Source: Rhodoferax mekongensis
Lineage (GTDB): Bacteria > Pseudomonadota > Gammaproteobacteria > Burkholderiales > Burkholderiaceae_C
Assembly (NCBI RefSeq): GCF_032191775.1
Contig: NZ_CP132507.1
Location: forward strand, 2,443,001-2,507,000
Length of the DNA: 64,000 nt
Direction: 5' to 3'
The notes under the pieces are model-generated. The model was not told the DNA's origin and did not search any database. It saw only the letters and a program-made list of their open reading frames with translations. How positions within the stretch are numbered: position 1 is the stretch's first letter; every line of letters starts with the position of its first letter. This document shows positions 62,402 through 64,000 of the stretch, piece after piece. The translations under genes and the position numbers were made by a program.

Positions 62402-63423
62402 TTTTTCCTTGGGTCGCCAGAGTTTAGGACGGATTGCGCCTGAGAGACAAGAGCTTCCGCCATCAACCCTGCGTTTAAGGGATGTTCCATGGTTTTCATT
62501 GCACCAGCTAACTGTTTGGACCATTGAGCTAGCAACTTGATATCCGTCTTTATGCCTTGCAATGAGGTCTTTGGAAAGAACCGGGGCTCAGCCCCGGAAA
62601 ACTGAAGCATCAAATCGTGGCACACCTTGTGTGCAGCGTCGATCTGAAGCGCAGCTCCCCAGTCCTTGAAGACAGTCGTATCTCCTGCCAGCAAGGCTTT
62701 GGGTATCAGGGGCCAGGCTTCCAGCGCGGAACCGGCACTCGCGATAGCGAAGGCATCGTCTGGCCTGCCGCCTGAAGCCTGAAGTGCCAAAGGAATCACG
62801 TCCCGTGAAAGGCCCTGCGCCACCAGCCAATCGCTGGCCTCATCTGGGGATGGCCATTCCATGGTGTGAGCTATACACCTGCTACGGATGGTAGGCAACA
62901 ACTGATGCGCAGATTCACTGGCCAATACAAACCGCACATCGCCCACCGGCTCTTCCAAGGTCTTCAGCAAGGCATTCGCCGTGATGTGGTTCATGTCTTC
63001 CGCGGGGAATACCAGCACCACTTTCCCCCTGCCCCTCGCGCTTGTTCGCTGCGCAAACTCTACGGCTTCCCGCATGGCGTCAACACGAATCTCTTTACTC
63101 GGTTTGCGTTTCTTGTCGTCGATTTCGGATTGCGCTTTCTCACTGAGCGGCCAAAGCAGCTCGAGCATGGTGGTCTCCGGCATCAATACACACAAATCTG
63201 CGTGGGTGCGCACATCGATGGCATGGCAGCTTCCACAAGTACCGCAGGCGCCATGGGGGCCTGGGGATTCACATAGCCATGCCCTGGCCAAGGCTAGGCC
63301 CAAAGTGTATTGCCCGAGCCCCGAGGGACCTTGCAATAGCCATGCATGACCGCGCTGGCTTAAGAGCGACCTCGTCTGCCGTTGAATCCAAGGCGCCATT
63401 GGAAAGGTCTTGTCCTGCGTCAT
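62398..63423 (-). CDS. holB: DNA polymerase III delta' subunit
   Basis: 341 residues. AAA+ clamp-loader subunit with degenerate P-loop ([21 protein letters not shown]; the Lys is Gln, so no ATP hydrolysis is expected). The zinc module reads [20 protein letters not shown], then [31 protein letters not shown] holds the sensor region. ATGA overlaps with pilZ (62398-62401) and tmk (63420-63423) tie the three genes into one unit. Confidence 0.95.
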   Translation of the reverse strand: MTQDKTFPMAPWIQRQTRSLLSQRGHAWLLQGPSGLGQYTLGLALARAWLCESPGPHGACGTCGSCHAIDVRTHADLCVLMPETTMLELLWPLSEKAQSEIDDKKRKPSKEIRVDAMREAVEFAQRTSARGRGKVVLVFPAEDMNHITANALLKTLEEPVGDVRFVLASESAHQLLPTIRSRCIAHTMEWPSPDEASDWLVAQGLSRDVIPLALQASGGRPDDAFAIASAGSALEAWPLIPKALLAGDTTVFKDWGAALQIDAAHKVCHDLMLQFSGAEPRFFPKTSLQGIKTDIKLLAQWSKQLAGAMKTMEHPLNAGLMAEALVSQAQSVLNSGDPRKK

Positions 63424-64000
63424 GCCGGAAAATAGCCTCGTTCGGATAGGACCGCTATTACGTCACGTCGGACCTCTGAAGGCGTTTGGTCCGCATCAAT
63501 ACGCGCAAAACGTACTGGATCCGATGAGGCACGACGTGCATAGCCCTTTGCAACCTGCTCAAAAAAAGCTTGTGGCTGCGACTCAAACTTGTCCGGAACC
63601 CGGGCGCCAGCAAGCCGGACAGCAGCAACGGCCGGGGGTAAATCGAACCAGATGGTGGTTTGAGGCTTCAATAGGTCTGCCGGGGAGTTGCCACCTTGCG
63701 AAGGCAGCTTACCCTGCACCCAATACTCCAGGGTTTCCAACATTTGCCAGTCAAAGCCTCTTCCTGCACCTTGATATGCAAAACTGGCGTCCGAAAAACG
63801 GTCGCACAACACGACATCCCCTTTGTGCAGCGCTGGAACGATCACCTTTTGCACATGGTCACGACGCGCTGCAAACACCAGCAGGGCCTCGGTCATGGCG
63901 TCCATCGGGTCGTTCAACACCATGTTGCGCAACTGTTCGGCCAAGGGCGTTCCACCCGGTTCCCGGGTCAATGTGACGGTACGGCCTGCATCCAAAAAAG
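63420..64000 (-). CDS. tmk: Thymidylate kinase, 5' end outside window
   Basis: The open frame continues past base 64000; about 193 of 205-215 residues are present, and the missing part holds the P-loop. [18 protein letters not shown] (dTMP site), [32 protein letters not shown] (DR-F/Y motif) and the lid segment are kept. It makes dTDP from dTMP. It is the first gene here of the tmk-holB-pilZ-tatD-ankyrin operon; mltG often precedes it but is not in view. Confidence 0.94.
   Translation of the reverse strand, partial: FLDAGRTVTLTREPGGTPLAEQLRNMVLNDPMDAMTEALLVFAARRDHVQKVIVPALHKGDVVLCDRFSDASFAYQGAGRGFDWQMLETLEYWVQGKLPSQGGNSPADLLKPQTTIWFDLPPAVAAVRLAGARVPDKFESQPQAFFEQVAKGYARRASSDPVRFARIDADQTPSEVRRDVIAVLSERGYFPA

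Overview
The window is about 64 kb of GC-rich bacterial chromosome. Gene content and order point to a betaproteobacterium of the Burkholderiales, most likely Comamonadaceae of the Rhodoferax/Curvibacter type. The evidence is the blocks rimP-nusA-infB-rbfA-truB-typA, lptFG//pepA-holC, smpB//ratA-rnfH//guaB-guaA and tmk-holB-pilZ-tatD. That placement is inference. There is no phage, insertion sequence, rRNA operon or CRISPR array. Coding density is very high: no gap exceeds 300 bases, and many neighbouring genes overlap by 4 bases (ATGA/GTGA).

Region 1 (1-9.5 kb) is a nucleoside-salvage island. A nucleoside hydrolase (cut by the window edge) and a ribokinase read leftward. Pseudouridine kinase and pseudouridine-5'-phosphate glycosidase read rightward. 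They are followed by a complete BMP-type nucleoside ABC importer (binding protein, double ATPase, two permeases) and an orphan protein resembling two degenerate receiver domains. Region 2 (9.5-26.9 kb) holds housekeeping genes: mnmC, yggX, dsbB, argA, a large hrpA, a PQQ-type sugar dehydrogenase, an aminotransferase, cysB, cbiX, lptG/lptF, pepA and holC. Region 3 (26.9-37.4 kb) has tRNA-Ser(GGA), a stomatin/NfeD pair, an Orn/Lys/Arg decarboxylase, fabI and a yejABEF-type peptide importer. Region 4 (37.4-48 kb) is the rimP-nusA-infB-rbfA-truB-typA translation block, then an EamA exporter and a hydroxyisobutyryl-CoA-hydrolase-like gene. Region 5 (48-55 kb) has a lipoprotein/ECF-sigma/anti-sigma operon, smpB, ratA-rnfH, a DUF4124 protein and guaB-guaA. 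Region 6 (55-64 kb) has a REC-GGDEF-EAL protein, a TadA-hydrolase fusion, an LD-carboxypeptidase, a cyclase-FHA protein and the operon tmk-holB-pilZ-tatD-ankyrin.

The least expected content is three families of short structured repeats. (i) A roughly 45-bp repeat has seven copies, five of them inside genes (dsbB, hrpA, yejF, truB, the hydrolase gene) and two intergenic. (ii) A roughly 95-bp palindromic element has two in-frame copies inside hrpA, with a 38-base identical core and arms that differ yet still pair. (iii) A 76-bp three-hairpin element follows the stop codons of cysB and yejB, with compensatory changes in its first stem. These repeats explain the extra length of HrpA.
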